Assembly (NCBI GenBank): GCA_000335735.1
Contig: AMYY01000028.1
Coordinates: forward strand, 1 to 34,960
DNA: 34,960 nucleotides
Reading direction: 5' to 3'
Source: an alpha proteobacterium L41A
GTDB lineage: Bacteria; Pseudomonadota; Alphaproteobacteria; Caulobacterales; Caulobacteraceae
The notes below the pieces were generated by a model that saw nothing but the letters and a program-made list of their open reading frames with translations, was not told where the DNA came from and searched no databases. Shown one piece after another: positions 23,582-32,890 of this stretch. Numbering within the stretch: the first letter of the stretch is position 1; each line of letters opens with the position of its first letter. The position numbers were made by a program, and so were the translations under genes.

Positions 23582-24582
23582 GCCCAGCGGCCGCGCCTCT
23601 GGTTCTGACGCTGGGCGAACCCGCCGGCGTCGGGCCGGAGATCGTGGCCGCCGCCTGGAAAGCGTTGCGCGCCGACCAGACGGCCTTCGCCGTCATCGGC
23701 GATGCCGCGCTGTTGCGCTTGCAAGGCGTTGCTGTGGCCGAGGTCGGGGTTCCCGACGATGCTCGTGATCTGTTCGGGTCCGCCCTTCCGGTCATCCATC
23801 GCCCCCTCCCCGCGCCGGTCCTGGTCGGGTCGCCCGATCCGGCCAATGCCTCGGCCGTCGCGGACGGCATCGAGGAGGCGGTCAGCTTCGCCCTGTCCGG
23901 CGAGGCGTCCGGCGTCGTCACCGCCCCGATCGCCAAGGCGCCGATGTACGCCTCGGGCTTTCGCTTTCCCGGCCATACCGAGTTCATCGCCGAACTGACG
24001 GCCGATGCGCCCTATGCCGGCACGCGCGGGCCGGTGATGATGCTGACGGCCCAAAATCTGCGCGCCTGCCTCGTCACCATTCACGTCGCCCTGGACCAGG
24101 TGCCGGAACTGGTCACGGCCGAGCGTGTCGCCCGCACCGCCCGCGTTGTCCACGAGAGTTTGAAACGCGACTTCGCCATCGGCCGTCCACGCTTGGCCAT
24201 GGCGGCTCTCAATCCCCACGCGGGCGAAGGCGGCGCCCTGGGTCTGCAGGAACGCGACATCCTGATCCCCGTCGCCGAACAGCTTCGCGCAGAGGGGATC
24301 GAAATCACTGATCCCAGACCCGCCGACACCCTGTTCCATGACGAGGCGCGCGCGACCTATGACGCGGCCATCTGCATGTATCACGACCAGGCCCTGATCC
24401 CGGTCAAGACGCTGGACTTCTGGGGAGGGGTCAACGTCTCCTTGGGCCTGCCGATCATCCGCACCTCGCCCGATCACGGGACGGGCTTCGACATCGCCGG
24501 CAAGGGCGTCGCACGTCCCGACAGCCTGATCGCCGCCATTCGCCTGGCATCGGAGATGGCGGCGGCCCGCGCCGCGCGCTAA
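23578..24582 (+). CDS. pdxA: 4-hydroxythreonine-4-phosphate dehydrogenase
   Basis: 334 residues, family length. PdxA oxidises 4-phosphohydroxy-L-threonine in the DXP-dependent pyridoxal 5'-phosphate pathway. Seen: TLGEPAGVGPE near the start, PGHTE with H133, and metal ligands H169 (TIHV), H214 (NPHAGE) and H269 (YHDQALIPVK), then the C-terminal SPDHGTGFDIAG. GTG start in a GTGA overlap with surA. Confidence 0.96.
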   Translation: MSPAAAPLVLTLGEPAGVGPEIVAAAWKALRADQTAFAVIGDAALLRLQGVAVAEVGVPDDARDLFGSALPVIHRPLPAPVLVGSPDPANASAVADGIEEAVSFALSGEASGVVTAPIAKAPMYASGFRFPGHTEFIAELTADAPYAGTRGPVMMLTAQNLRACLVTIHVALDQVPELVTAERVARTARVVHESLKRDFAIGRPRLAMAALNPHAGEGGALGLQERDILIPVAEQLRAEGIEITDPRPADTLFHDEARATYDAAICMYHDQALIPVKTLDFWGGVNVSLGLPIIRTSPDHGTGFDIAGKGVARPDSLIAAIRLASEMAAARAAR

Positions 24583-24590
24583 CAGGGCGT

Positions 24591-25400
24591 GTGACCGACC
24601 TTCCCTCCCTCCGCGAAACCCTCGACGCCCACGGCCTTTCGGCCAAGAAGAGCTTTGGCCAGCATTTCCTGCTGGACCTGAACGTCACCCGCAAGATCGT
24701 GCGTCTGGCCGGTCCGTTCGACGGTCGCGCGGTGATCGAGGTCGGCCCCGGGCCCGGCGGCCTGACGCGCGCCCTGCTGGAATCCGACGCCGGCCCCGTA
24801 GTCCTGGTGGAAAAGGATCCGCGCTTCATCCCCCTGCTGACCGAGCTGGACGACGGCTCCGGCCGTCTGACCATCGTCGAAGCCGATGCGCTGAAGGTGA
24901 AGGAGGCCGATCTGGTCTCCGGCCCGACCCATCTGGTGTCCAACCTGCCCTATAACGTCGGCACCGCCCTGCTGATCAAATGGCTGACGGGTCCGTGGTT
25001 GCCCCACAGCCTGACCCTGATGTTCCAGAAGGAGGTCGCCGAGCGCGTCGCCGCAGGCCCTGGCGAGGACGCCTACGGCCGTCTGGCCGTCATCGCCCAG
25101 GCCGTCTGCACCGCCCGCATCGTCATGCACCTGCCCGCCGCCGCCTTCACGCCGCCGCCCAAGGTGGCCTCGGCCGTCGTCCATCTGGTTCCGCTGGACG
25201 AGCGCCCGTCGCCGGAACGCCTGAAGAAGCTGGAACGCGTCACCGCCGCCGCCTTCGGCCAGCGCCGCAAGATGCTGCGATCCAGCCTGAAACAGCTGGG
25301 CGGCGCCACCCTGTGCGAGGCCGCCGGCATCGAACCCGACGCCCGCGCCGAAACCATCGATGTCGCGGGCTTCCTGCGACTGGCGGACGCCCTTCCATGA
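24591..25400 (+). CDS. rsmA: 16S rRNA dimethyladenosine transferase RsmA (KsgA)
   Basis: 269-residue SAM-dependent enzyme that dimethylates two adjacent adenines near the 3' end of 16S rRNA late in 30S assembly. Motifs: KKSFGQHFLLD at the N-terminus, SAM-binding EVGPGPGGLT, NLPYNVGT (motif IV, target base) and the C-terminal AFGQRRKMLRSSLK helix. GTG start 8 bases after the pdxA stop; its own stop overlaps the next gene (ATGA). Confidence 0.96.
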   Translation: MTDLPSLRETLDAHGLSAKKSFGQHFLLDLNVTRKIVRLAGPFDGRAVIEVGPGPGGLTRALLESDAGPVVLVEKDPRFIPLLTELDDGSGRLTIVEADALKVKEADLVSGPTHLVSNLPYNVGTALLIKWLTGPWLPHSLTLMFQKEVAERVAAGPGEDAYGRLAVIAQAVCTARIVMHLPAAAFTPPPKVASAVVHLVPLDERPSPERLKKLERVTAAAFGQRRKMLRSSLKQLGGATLCEAAGIEPDARAETIDVAGFLRLADALP

Positions 25401-26521
25401 CCGTCGAACCCTTTCGCGCCATCTCCGTCAGCCGCCTGGCGCATCAGCTCAAGAGCGAAGGCCGCTCGATCATCCATATGGAGTTTGGCCAACCCTCGAC
25501 CGGCGCGCCCGCCGCCGCGATCGCCCGCGCCCATCAGGTGCTGGACGCCGACGCCATGGGCTATTGGGAAAGTCCCGATCTGCGCGGCCGTATCGCGCGC
25601 CTGTACAACGAGCGTTACGGCGTCGCCGTCGATCCCAACCGCATCCTGCTGACCTGTGGCGCCTCACCGGCCCTGGTGCTGGCGCTCAGCACCCTGTTCA
25701 AGCCCGGCGACCGGATCGCCCTGGCCCGGCCGGGCTATGTCGCCTATCGCAACACCCTGCGCGCCCTGCATCTTGAACCGGTGGAGATCGCCTGCGGTCC
25801 CGACACCCGCTTCCAGCTCACCGCCGCCCAGCTTCAGGCGCTGAATCCCGCCCCTGCCGGCGTCATCATCGCCAGCCCGGCCAATCCGACCGGCACCATC
25901 ATTCCGGACGCCGAGCTGGCCGCCATCGCCGAGGTCTGCCGCGCGCGCAACATCGCCATCGTCTCGGACGAGATCTACCACGGTCTCAGCTACGTCGGCC
26001 CGACGCCCTCGATGCTGCAGTTTGCGCCCGACGCCGTGGTCATCAACAGCTTCTCCAAATACTGGAGCATGGCGGGCTGGCGCCTCGGCTGGCTGCTGGT
26101 CCCGGAGGACCGGATCGACGCGGCCCGCGCCTATATCGGCAATATGTTCCTGACGCCGCCCAGCCTCAGCCAGCATGCCGGTCTGGTCGCCATGGACGCG
26201 ATCGATGAGCTGGAAGGCCATATCCAGACCTACGCCCGCAACCGCCAGCTCATGCTGGAGGCCTTGCCCGCGTTAGGGCTGCGCAAGATCGCACCTCCCG
26301 ACGGCGCCTTCTACATCTGGGCCGACATCGGCCATCTGACGAACGACAGCGTGGCCTTCTGCGAGCAGTTGCTGCGCGAAACCGGAGTCGCCACCGCGCC
26401 CGGCGTCGACTTCGACCCTGTCGAAGGCCACCATTTCATCCGTTTCAGCTTCGCCGTCTCGACGCCGGAGATCGAAGACGCCTTGAGCCGCCTGCGCCGC
26501 TGGTTTGCAGCCTTGGCTTAG
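25397..26521 (+). CDS. PLP-dependent class I/II aminotransferase
   Basis: 374 residues of fold type I. The PLP-binding Lys is K221 in NSFSKYWSMAGWRLGW; D191 and Y194 lie in SDEIYHG, N163 in PANPTG, and the C-terminal substrate-binding Arg in HHFIRFSF. The substrate cannot be fixed: the subgroup includes aspartate, alanine and aromatic aminotransferases. The start ATG overlaps the rsmA stop. E. coli has apaG-apaH at this place, so this neighbour is a lineage-specific addition; a link to pdxA (cofactor supply) is only suggestive. The stop codon interleaves with that of the convergent kinase gene (TTAG). Confidence 0.92.
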   Translation: MTVEPFRAISVSRLAHQLKSEGRSIIHMEFGQPSTGAPAAAIARAHQVLDADAMGYWESPDLRGRIARLYNERYGVAVDPNRILLTCGASPALVLALSTLFKPGDRIALARPGYVAYRNTLRALHLEPVEIACGPDTRFQLTAAQLQALNPAPAGVIIASPANPTGTIIPDAELAAIAEVCRARNIAIVSDEIYHGLSYVGPTPSMLQFAPDAVVINSFSKYWSMAGWRLGWLLVPEDRIDAARAYIGNMFLTPPSLSQHAGLVAMDAIDELEGHIQTYARNRQLMLEALPALGLRKIAPPDGAFYIWADIGHLTNDSVAFCEQLLRETGVATAPGVDFDPVEGHHFIRFSFAVSTPEIEDALSRLRRWFAALA

Positions 26522-28269
26522 GCCGCCTTGGCCTGCGCCGCGGCCGAGGTCGCCCGGTGCAAGGCGTCGTACAGCTTCTTCGGCTCCAGCGGCTTGGCCA
26601 GCCAATCCGTCATGCCGGCCGCATAGCAGGCCTGCACCTGTTCGGCCTCCGTTCCCGCGCTGAATCCGATCACCGGGGCGGCGGCATTGGGCCCGTCCGA
26701 CGCGCGCAAGCGCCGTGTCGTCTCGTTGCCGTCGATGCCGGGCATATTCACATCCATCAGCACCACGTCGAACGCCTTCTCGGACAACAGCGCCAGCGCC
26801 AGATGGCCGTCCGAGGCCGTGGTCAGATCGACGTTCAAAGGTTGAAGCACGAGCGCGATGGTTCGGCGATTGATCTCGTGATCGTCCACGGCCAGCACGC
26901 GAAGACGCCGAGTCAGAACGGGCGCCGCCGCCTCGTGTCCGTCCAAGGCCTGCGTCGGCTGACCCGCCGGCAGATCGACACACAGGGTGAAGGCCGCGCC
27001 CTGCCCCGGCGTGCTCTCGACCGTCAGATCGCCGCCCATCAACCGCGCCAGCTCCCGGCTGACGGTCAGGCCCAGGCCCGTCCCGCCATAGGTGCGCGCC
27101 ACCTCGGCGGACCCCTGCGCGAAGGGGGTGAACAGCCGGCTCATCGCCTCGGGCGCAATGCCCGCGCCCTGGTCGATCACGGTCAGGGTCAGACAGTGCT
27201 TGCCGTCCCCGCCCGGCGCCGACGCCTCGAGACGGATCGCGCCCGACGGGGTGAACTTGATCGCGTTGGACACCAGGTTGTTGATGATCTGGCGCAGACG
27301 ATAGGGGTCCCCGCGCAGCCACACCGCCTCGCTGCCCACGCCCGACATCTCCAGCGTCAGCCCCTTGTCGGCCGCCGGCGCCGCCCAGAACCGCACCGTA
27401 TCGCGCATCAGATCGCCCAGTTCGAAGTCGCGGCTTTCCATCGCCATGGCGCCGGCCTCCATCTTGGAGTGATCCAGAAGGTCGTTGAGCATGCCGGTCA
27501 TCAGTCGTCCGGCGTCGATGATCAGGTCGGCCGTCTCTACCCGGTGTTCCTTCAACTTGCCGTCGCGAATGACATGGGCGCCGGCCAGGATGGCGCTGAC
27601 GGGCGTGCGCAGTTCGTGGCTGACGATCGCCGCCATCGCCGCGCGATCGGCCATGGCCGCCTGCGCCTGTTCCAGCCGCGTCTCCGCCTCTGCCCGAGAT
27701 TTCACCTCGGCTTCACGTGATCCGTGCACCCGCCAATAGATGTTCAGCACCATGCCGACGAACAGGACGGCGGACAGGGTCATGACCACGACCCCGCGTG
27801 TATCGCCCTGCATCACCTTGATCACCGGCATCAAGGCCAGCGCCGCCAGATAGGGACTGCCGCCGATGAAGAAGATTCGACGCGAGGCGATGCCGGACGC
27901 GACGTTGGTCAACAGCCCGCCTGCCATCGTCAAAGCGGCGAGCGTGACCAGCGCCGGATGGTTGGTGGACCAGATGATCAGTCCCATCGCGGCATAGGTG
28001 GTCGCCATCACGGTGGTGGACGCCAGGGCGACAAACACGGCAAGCGGGCTCTGTGACGCCTCGGCGCGTCTGAACGACGCCATGGCCCAGAGTTCGAATG
28101 CTTGCGCCAGGACCGCGACCGCCAGCCACAGCGGGACCCATCGCAGCATTCCGGCTTCATTCATGGCCCAACCGACCAAGGCGGCGAGCAGAAGCCTGAC
28201 CGGAACCTGCTTGACCCTCTCCTTGGCGCTGGTGGCCAAAAGTGGCGTGATCGAATGAAGAAAACCCAT
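26518..28269 (-). CDS. Hybrid sensor histidine kinase with C-terminal receiver
   Basis: 583 residues. Six hydrophobic segments at about 22-175 form a membrane sensor with almost no periplasmic domain. A short coiled linker leads to HisKA with phospho-acceptor H218 (IVSHELRTP), then the HATPase domain with N-box NNLVSNAIKF, DQGAGI and GGTGLGL. A receiver follows (about 455-575) with acidic pair DD at 462-463, phospho-acceptor D506 (VLMDVNMPGIDG) and K559. No HPt domain or partner regulator lies nearby, so it is an orphan hybrid kinase. ATG 28269 has GGGGGT upstream; a GTG at 28287 is an alternative. The signal is unknown. Confidence 0.93.
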   Translation of the reverse strand: MGFLHSITPLLATSAKERVKQVPVRLLLAALVGWAMNEAGMLRWVPLWLAVAVLAQAFELWAMASFRRAEASQSPLAVFVALASTTVMATTYAAMGLIIWSTNHPALVTLAALTMAGGLLTNVASGIASRRIFFIGGSPYLAALALMPVIKVMQGDTRGVVVMTLSAVLFVGMVLNIYWRVHGSREAEVKSRAEAETRLEQAQAAMADRAAMAAIVSHELRTPVSAILAGAHVIRDGKLKEHRVETADLIIDAGRLMTGMLNDLLDHSKMEAGAMAMESRDFELGDLMRDTVRFWAAPAADKGLTLEMSGVGSEAVWLRGDPYRLRQIINNLVSNAIKFTPSGAIRLEASAPGGDGKHCLTLTVIDQGAGIAPEAMSRLFTPFAQGSAEVARTYGGTGLGLTVSRELARLMGGDLTVESTPGQGAAFTLCVDLPAGQPTQALDGHEAAAPVLTRRLRVLAVDDHEINRRTIALVLQPLNVDLTTASDGHLALALLSEKAFDVVLMDVNMPGIDGNETTRRLRASDGPNAAAPVIGFSAGTEAEQVQACYAAGMTDWLAKPLEPKKLYDALHRATSAAAQAKAA

Positions 28270-28423
28270 GACACCCCCGTTCACCACCTGACGTTAGGTC
28301 AAGAGGAAGAACAGGACGTAAACCTGAGCAGTGGGCAGCTACGGAATAGTCCTTATCGCTGTGTTTACCGTCCGAAATCTCCTTCCCGGCAAAACAGCAT
28401 CAGTAGCGTAGCGTTGAGTACCC

Positions 28424-28458
28424 ACAGCGCCGCAGGTCCCCATGGCCTGTGGCGCTGT
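28424..28458. terminator. Hairpin downstream of gmk
   Basis: 13-bp arms ACAGCGCCGCAGG (28424-28436) and CCTGTGGCGCTGT (28446-28458) with one non-Watson-Crick pair and a 9-base loop, 6 bp past the gmk stop. No U-run follows on the minus strand; on the plus strand TTTCTATT follows. Probably the gmk transcript end. The rest of 28270-28464 holds the kinase 5' region, with no other feature I can support. Confidence 0.55.
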
Positions 28459-28464
28459 TTCTAT

Positions 28465-29106
28465 TCAGACGGCTTCGCTCAGCAGGGCGGCCTTGTAGTC
28501 GCCGACCCACAGGTTCCTGAACCGGCGCGAACGCTCGGCGTGATAGATGTGGGCCAGTTCGGCGTAGGAACGGTCGAAGTCCTCGTTCACCAGCACATAG
28601 TCGAAGGCGTCGCAGTGTTCGATCTCGCCCTTGGCGTTGGCCACGCGGCGCTCGATCACGTCGTCGGCGTCCTGTGAGCGAGTAACGAGACGACGGCGCA
28701 GCTCTTCCAGGCTGGGCGGCAGGATGAAGACGCGCACGGCGTCCTCCGGGCATTTTTCGGCGACGTCGCGCGCGCCCTGCCAGTCGATGTCGAACAGCAC
28801 GTCGCGTCCCTCGGCCAGCGCCTTGTCCACCGGCCCGCGCGGGCTGCCGTAGCGATTGCCGTGAACGTCCGCCCATTCCAGGAAGGCGTCCTCGTTGATC
28901 AGGCGCTGAAACTCGTCATGGCCGACGAAGTTGTAGTCGCGCCCATCCACCTCGCCCGGCCGAATGCCGCGCGTGGTCATGGAGACAGACAGCTCCAGAC
29001 CACCATGATCGGCCATCAACCGCCGGCACAGCGAGGTCTTGCCGGCGCCCGAAGGACTGGCGACGATCAGGAGTACGCCCCGGCGGGGGCTGCGTTCATT
29101 CGACAT
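28465..29106 (-). CDS. gmk: Guanylate kinase
   Basis: 213 residues. Phosphorylates GMP to GDP with ATP. P-loop SPSGAGKTS (residues 17-25), GMP-binding S and Y in SVSMTTRGIRPGEVDGRDYNFV, and DIDWQGARDV are the family hallmarks. The ATG at 29106 overlaps the end of yicC by 11 bp. The yicC-gmk order is common in alphaproteobacteria and also occurs in Firmicutes. Confidence 0.96.
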   Translation of the reverse strand: MSNERSPRRGVLLIVASPSGAGKTSLCRRLMADHGGLELSVSMTTRGIRPGEVDGRDYNFVGHDEFQRLINEDAFLEWADVHGNRYGSPRGPVDKALAEGRDVLFDIDWQGARDVAEKCPEDAVRVFILPPSLEELRRRLVTRSQDADDVIERRVANAKGEIEHCDAFDYVLVNEDFDRSYAELAHIYHAERSRRFRNLWVGDYKAALLSEAV

Positions 29107-29980
29107 TCTGGACCTGCTCACGCAACTGTTCGATGACGGCCTTGAGCTCCAGGCCGATTCCGGTGAGCGCGGTCGTAGCGGATTTCGAGCACAGCGTGTT
29201 GGCCTCACGCATGAATTCTTGCATCAGAAAGTCGAGTTTCCGCCCGGCGGGCGCCGAGGCCACAAGCTGGCGCGCCGAGGCGACGTGGGCGGTCAGCCGA
29301 TCCAACTCCTCGCGCACATCCGCCTTGGTCGCAAGGGCGGCAGCTTCCAGGAAGATCCGGTCCTCAAGCCCCGGCGCATCGGGCGCCAGTTCGGAGATTC
29401 GACGGGTGAAGCGATCGCGAATAGCCTCGACCTGTGCGGCCGCCTCACCTTCCGCCTGGGCCACCAGCGCCTCGATCCGAGCGATGAATTCGTCCAGCAC
29501 CGGCGTCAGTTGCGCGCCCTCGTTCTGCCGTGACGCCTTCAGCGCATCCAGCGCCTCTTCGACCGTGCGGGTCATGGCCGCCTCGACAGCCGCCCGCGCC
29601 TCGGGATCGTCCGCCTCTTCGGGCGCCTCGATCACCCCGCGCAGGGCCAGCAGGCCGTCAGCCGACGGCGGCGTTGCGCCATCCTCGGCCAGTTCATTGG
29701 CCAAGGTCAGATAGCGCGCAAGAACGGCGGCGTTGATCGTGACCGCCGCCTCGCCGGCTTCGACGCGCCTGGCCTGAACGCCGATGGTCACCTGGCCCCG
29801 CGCGAACCGCGCCTGGCCGGCCGCCTTGGCTGCGCGCTCCAGCCCGTCGAAACCGTTCGGTCCACGGAATCGGACCTCCAGATTGCGCCCGTTGACGGAG
29901 CGGGCCTCGACCGACCAGATCCAGCCTTCGCCGGCCCCGTCGGCCCGGCCAAAGCCGGTCATGCCAGATAGGGTGCTCAT
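29096..29980 (-). CDS. YicC family endoribonuclease-like protein
   Basis: 294 residues, typical length. The N-terminal signature LSGMTGFGRADG and SVNGRNLEVRFR are clear, and the C-terminal domain ends with GRKLDFLMQEFMREANTLCSK and LKAVIEQLREQVQNVE. E. coli YicC is reported as an RNase acting on a small RNA. The start overlaps the mltG stop (ATGA), and its stop overlaps gmk, so the three are cotranscribed. Confidence 0.93.
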   Translation of the reverse strand: MSTLSGMTGFGRADGAGEGWIWSVEARSVNGRNLEVRFRGPNGFDGLERAAKAAGQARFARGQVTIGVQARRVEAGEAAVTINAAVLARYLTLANELAEDGATPPSADGLLALRGVIEAPEEADDPEARAAVEAAMTRTVEEALDALKASRQNEGAQLTPVLDEFIARIEALVAQAEGEAAAQVEAIRDRFTRRISELAPDAPGLEDRIFLEAAALATKADVREELDRLTAHVASARQLVASAPAGRKLDFLMQEFMREANTLCSKSATTALTGIGLELKAVIEQLREQVQNVE

Positions 29981-31137
29981 CGTGGCCCCTGCGTCGCGCC
30001 GGCCGGAAGGGTAATCGTCGCCTGACCGTTCCCGACAGGTGCCGCGGACGGCTCGGTCGTCATCGGCGCCGCACTGGTCCCCGGCGTTGCGGGCGGCGTG
30101 GCTTCCGGCGGCAGGCCCGCCTTCTGGCGCTCGATCTGACGCCACCGCGCGACGTTCTGCAGATGCTCGTCATAGGTCAGGGCGAAGGCGTGTCCGCCGG
30201 ACCCATCGGCCACGAAGAACAGGGCCGGGTCCGTCGGCGGGTTCAACACCGCCTTGACGGCTTCCTTACCTGGATTGGCGATCGGCGTCGGCGGCAGCCC
30301 GTTAATCTGATAGGTGTTCCACGGCGTCTGCGCCAACAGTTCAGACCGCCGAATCCCGCGCCCCAACGGCCTTCCCTTGGTCACGCCATAGACGATGGTC
30401 GGATCGCTCTCCAGCCGCATCCCCGCCCGCAGACGGTTCGTGAACACCGCCGCGACACGCGGTCGTTCCGCCGCCAGCGCCGTCTCCTTCTCCACGATGG
30501 AGGCCAGAATCACAGCCTCCTCCGGCGTGCGCGCCACGGTCGCGGGCGACCTCTGGCTCCACAGCAGACGCAGGTTCTCGGTCGCCGCGCGCTGCATCCG
30601 GTCGATGACCGACTGGCGCGTATCGCCGCGCGAAACCTCATAGGTGTCGGGCCAAAGACTGCCTTCCTCGGGCGTCTCGGCGACCGTCCCGGTCAGCACG
30701 GCCTCCTTGTTCAGGATGTCCACCGCCTGCAACGACGACCAGCCCTCAGGCAGGGTCACGAAATGGCGCACCACCCGCCCCTCGACCAGCAGGTTCAGCA
30801 CCCCGGCCAGGGACGTGCCGGACGGCACCTCGTATTCGCCGGCCCTCAACCGCCGATCCGCGCCGGTCAGGGTCGCCGCCGCACGGAACAGGTCCGTCGA
30901 ACGGATGACCCCCGCCGCCTTCATCCGCGCGGCGATGGCCGAGACGCCGGACCCGCTGGGCAGGGTGACCACCGTCGTCTGACCCTGCCGTGCGGACGGT
31001 CCCGGCGCATAATAGACCGCCCAGACGGCGATCAGGGCCACCAGCAGGAACAGGCCAAAGGTCGCGGACGCGGTCAGGAGCGAGACCGTAAAACCCGACC
31101 GCCCGCTGGATTTCTCGACCCGCCCGCGCCCGAACAT
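29977..31137 (-). CDS. mltG: Endolytic murein transglycosylase MltG
   Basis: 386 residues. One N-terminal transmembrane helix (about 17-42), a LysM-like subdomain, then the YceG catalytic domain with the essential Glu at E216 in ASIVEKET and LESDPTIVYG and NTYQINGLPPTPIANPG. MltG cuts nascent peptidoglycan strands and sets glycan length. The C-terminal 45 residues are Pro/Ala/Thr-rich and low in complexity. It starts 1 bp past the fabF stop, the same neighbour order as fabF-(pabC)-mltG in E. coli. Confidence 0.95.
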   Translation of the reverse strand: MFGRGRVEKSSGRSGFTVSLLTASATFGLFLLVALIAVWAVYYAPGPSARQGQTTVVTLPSGSGVSAIAARMKAAGVIRSTDLFRAAATLTGADRRLRAGEYEVPSGTSLAGVLNLLVEGRVVRHFVTLPEGWSSLQAVDILNKEAVLTGTVAETPEEGSLWPDTYEVSRGDTRQSVIDRMQRAATENLRLLWSQRSPATVARTPEEAVILASIVEKETALAAERPRVAAVFTNRLRAGMRLESDPTIVYGVTKGRPLGRGIRRSELLAQTPWNTYQINGLPPTPIANPGKEAVKAVLNPPTDPALFFVADGSGGHAFALTYDEHLQNVARWRQIERQKAGLPPEATPPATPGTSAAPMTTEPSAAPVGNGQATITLPAGATQGPR

Positions 31138-31138
31138 C

Positions 31139-32410
31139 TCAGTCGACCTTCTTGAAGATCACCGAGGCGTTGGTGCCCCCGAAGCCGAAACTGTTGGACA
31201 TGGCCACATCGATCTTCATCGGCTTGGCGGTGTTGGGGACCAGGTCGATGGGCGTCTCCATCTCGGGATCGTCCAGATTGATCGTCGGCGGCGCGATCTG
31301 ATCGCGGATCGCCAGCACGCAGAAGGCCGCCTCGATGGCGCCCGCCGCGCCCAGCAGGTGTCCGGTCATCGACTTGGTCGAGGAAACGGTCAGGTTCTGC
31401 GCATGATCGCCGACCAGCCCCTCGATCCCCTTCAGCTCGATCCAGTCGGCCATGGTCGAGGTGCCGTGGGCGTTGACGTAGTCCAGGTCCGACGGCTGCA
31501 GACCGGCCCGCTTCAGCGCCGCCTTCATGGCCCGCACCCCGCCTTCGCCGTCCTCGGACGGGGCGGTGATGTGATAGGCGTCGCCGCTCATGCCGTAGCC
31601 CACGACCTCGGCATAGATTTTGGCCCCGCGCGCCTTGGCGTGTTCGTATTCTTCCAGCACCAGGATGCCGGCGCCTTCGCCCATGACGAAGCCCGCATGG
31701 CCGCGGTCATAGGGACGCGACGCCTTCTCGGGCGTGTCGTTATAGGCGGTGCACAGCGCCTTGCAGGCCAAAAAGCCCGCGATGCCGATCGGCACCACCG
31801 AGCTTTCGGCCCCGCCCGCCACCATCACGTCCGCGTCGTCCAGCGCGATCATCCGGGCCGCATCGCCGATGGCGTGGGCGCCGGTGGCGCAGGCGGTCAC
31901 CGCAGCATGGTTCGGCCCCTTCAGGCCGTGGCGGATCGATATCTGGCCGCCGGCGAGGTTGATCAGGGCGCTGGGGATGAAGAAGGGGCTGACGCGACGC
32001 ACGCCCTGTTCCTTCAGGACAATGGCCGTGTCAGCGATGGGACCCAGGCCGCCGATGCCGGAGCCGACCATCACGCCGGTGCGCTCCTTGTCCTCGTCCG
32101 TTTCGGGCTTCCAGTTGGCGTCGGCCAGGGCCTCGTCCGCCGCCGCGATGGCGTACAGGATGAAGTCATCGACGCGCTTCCTGTCCTTGGCGGACATGAT
32201 CTTGTCCGGATCGAAGTCGCCTTCGCCGCCGCCGCCGCGCCCATCCACGCTCGGCACTTCGCCCGCGATGGTGCAGCCGTATCCCTCGGTGTCGAAGGCC
32301 GTGATCGGACCGATGCCCGAACGCCCCTCGACGATGCCCTTCCAGCTCTTCTCGACGCCCCAACCCAGGGGGGTCAGCAGACCGATGCCCGTAACGACGA
32401 CGCGGCGCAT
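31139..32410 (-). CDS. fabF: 3-oxoacyl-ACP synthase II
   Basis: 423 residues. Condensing enzyme of fatty-acid elongation, joining malonyl-ACP to acyl-ACP. Catalytic C174 (VTACATGAH), H315 (NAHGTST), K346 and H351 (TKSMTGHLLGAAG) are intact, and GFGGTN lies near the C-terminus. Relative to E. coli FabF it carries a Gly-rich insertion of about ten residues at 55-65 (VDGRGGGGEGD). ATG 32410 is chosen with AAGGGAG upstream. Confidence 0.96.
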   Translation of the reverse strand: MRRVVVTGIGLLTPLGWGVEKSWKGIVEGRSGIGPITAFDTEGYGCTIAGEVPSVDGRGGGGEGDFDPDKIMSAKDRKRVDDFILYAIAAADEALADANWKPETDEDKERTGVMVGSGIGGLGPIADTAIVLKEQGVRRVSPFFIPSALINLAGGQISIRHGLKGPNHAAVTACATGAHAIGDAARMIALDDADVMVAGGAESSVVPIGIAGFLACKALCTAYNDTPEKASRPYDRGHAGFVMGEGAGILVLEEYEHAKARGAKIYAEVVGYGMSGDAYHITAPSEDGEGGVRAMKAALKRAGLQPSDLDYVNAHGTSTMADWIELKGIEGLVGDHAQNLTVSSTKSMTGHLLGAAGAIEAAFCVLAIRDQIAPPTINLDDPEMETPIDLVPNTAKPMKIDVAMSNSFGFGGTNASVIFKKVD

Positions 32411-32477
32411 GGTGCGTGCTCCCTTATCTCCAGCCCGACCCTTCGGAATCATCGCGGATTCGTGCGGGTCAGAAACA

Positions 32478-32519
32478 GTAAAGGCCGCCGGGCGTCTCCG
32501 CTAGGAGCGCCGGGCGGCC
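32478..32519 (-). terminator. Terminator/attenuator after acpP
   Basis: 12-bp arms with one mismatch (32483-32494 and 32508-32519) and, on the minus strand, TTTACTGTTT after the stem. It lies between acpP and fabF, so it probably lets acpP be expressed above fabF with partial read-through. Confidence 0.65.
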
Positions 32520-32561
32520 CTGTGAACCGTCAGCCTGTTCGGCCGAGATCGGCGACTGAGA

Positions 32562-32801
32562 TCAGCCGGCCGACTTTTCGTCGATGAACTTGACCGCATC
32601 GCCGACCGTCTGGATGTGCTCGGCGGCGTCATCCGGGATCTCGATGTCGAATTCTTCTTCGAAGGCCATCACCAGCTCGACGTTGTCGAGCGAGTCGGCG
32701 CCCAGGTCGTCGATGAAGCTGGCCTTTTCGGTGACCTTGTCCGGATCGGCGTCCAGATGGTCGATGACGATCTTGCGAACGCGCTCGAGGGTGTCGGACA
32801 T
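32562..32801 (-). CDS. acpP: Acyl carrier protein
   Basis: 79 residues, acidic, with the phosphopantetheine site S37 in [18 protein letters not shown]. It carries growing acyl chains for FabD, FabG and FabF encoded on both sides. The ATG at 32801 gives the standard ACP start [18 protein letters not shown] lies about 6 bases upstream. A 171-bp gap separates it from fabG and probably holds its own promoter. Confidence 0.97.
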   Translation of the reverse strand: MSDTLERVRKIVIDHLDADPDKVTEKASFIDDLGADSLDNVELVMAFEEEFDIEIPDDAAEHIQTVGDAVKFIDEKSAG

Positions 32802-32890
32802 GAGTGTCTCTCTGCCTGTTTGAAATCGCCGTAGAGGCGGGGGTAGCTCAGAAATCGCCGTCTCACGGCAGCGTTGGAGACGCAAGCCCT

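Noticed and set aside
26518..28269. Defence-type or mobile signalling system around the orphan kinase
   Set aside because: Neighbours are housekeeping operons and base composition is unchanged; ordinary hybrid kinase.
31358..32587. 409-codon plus-strand ORF
   Set aside because: Antisense to fabF with intact catalytic residues; typical GC-rich shadow.
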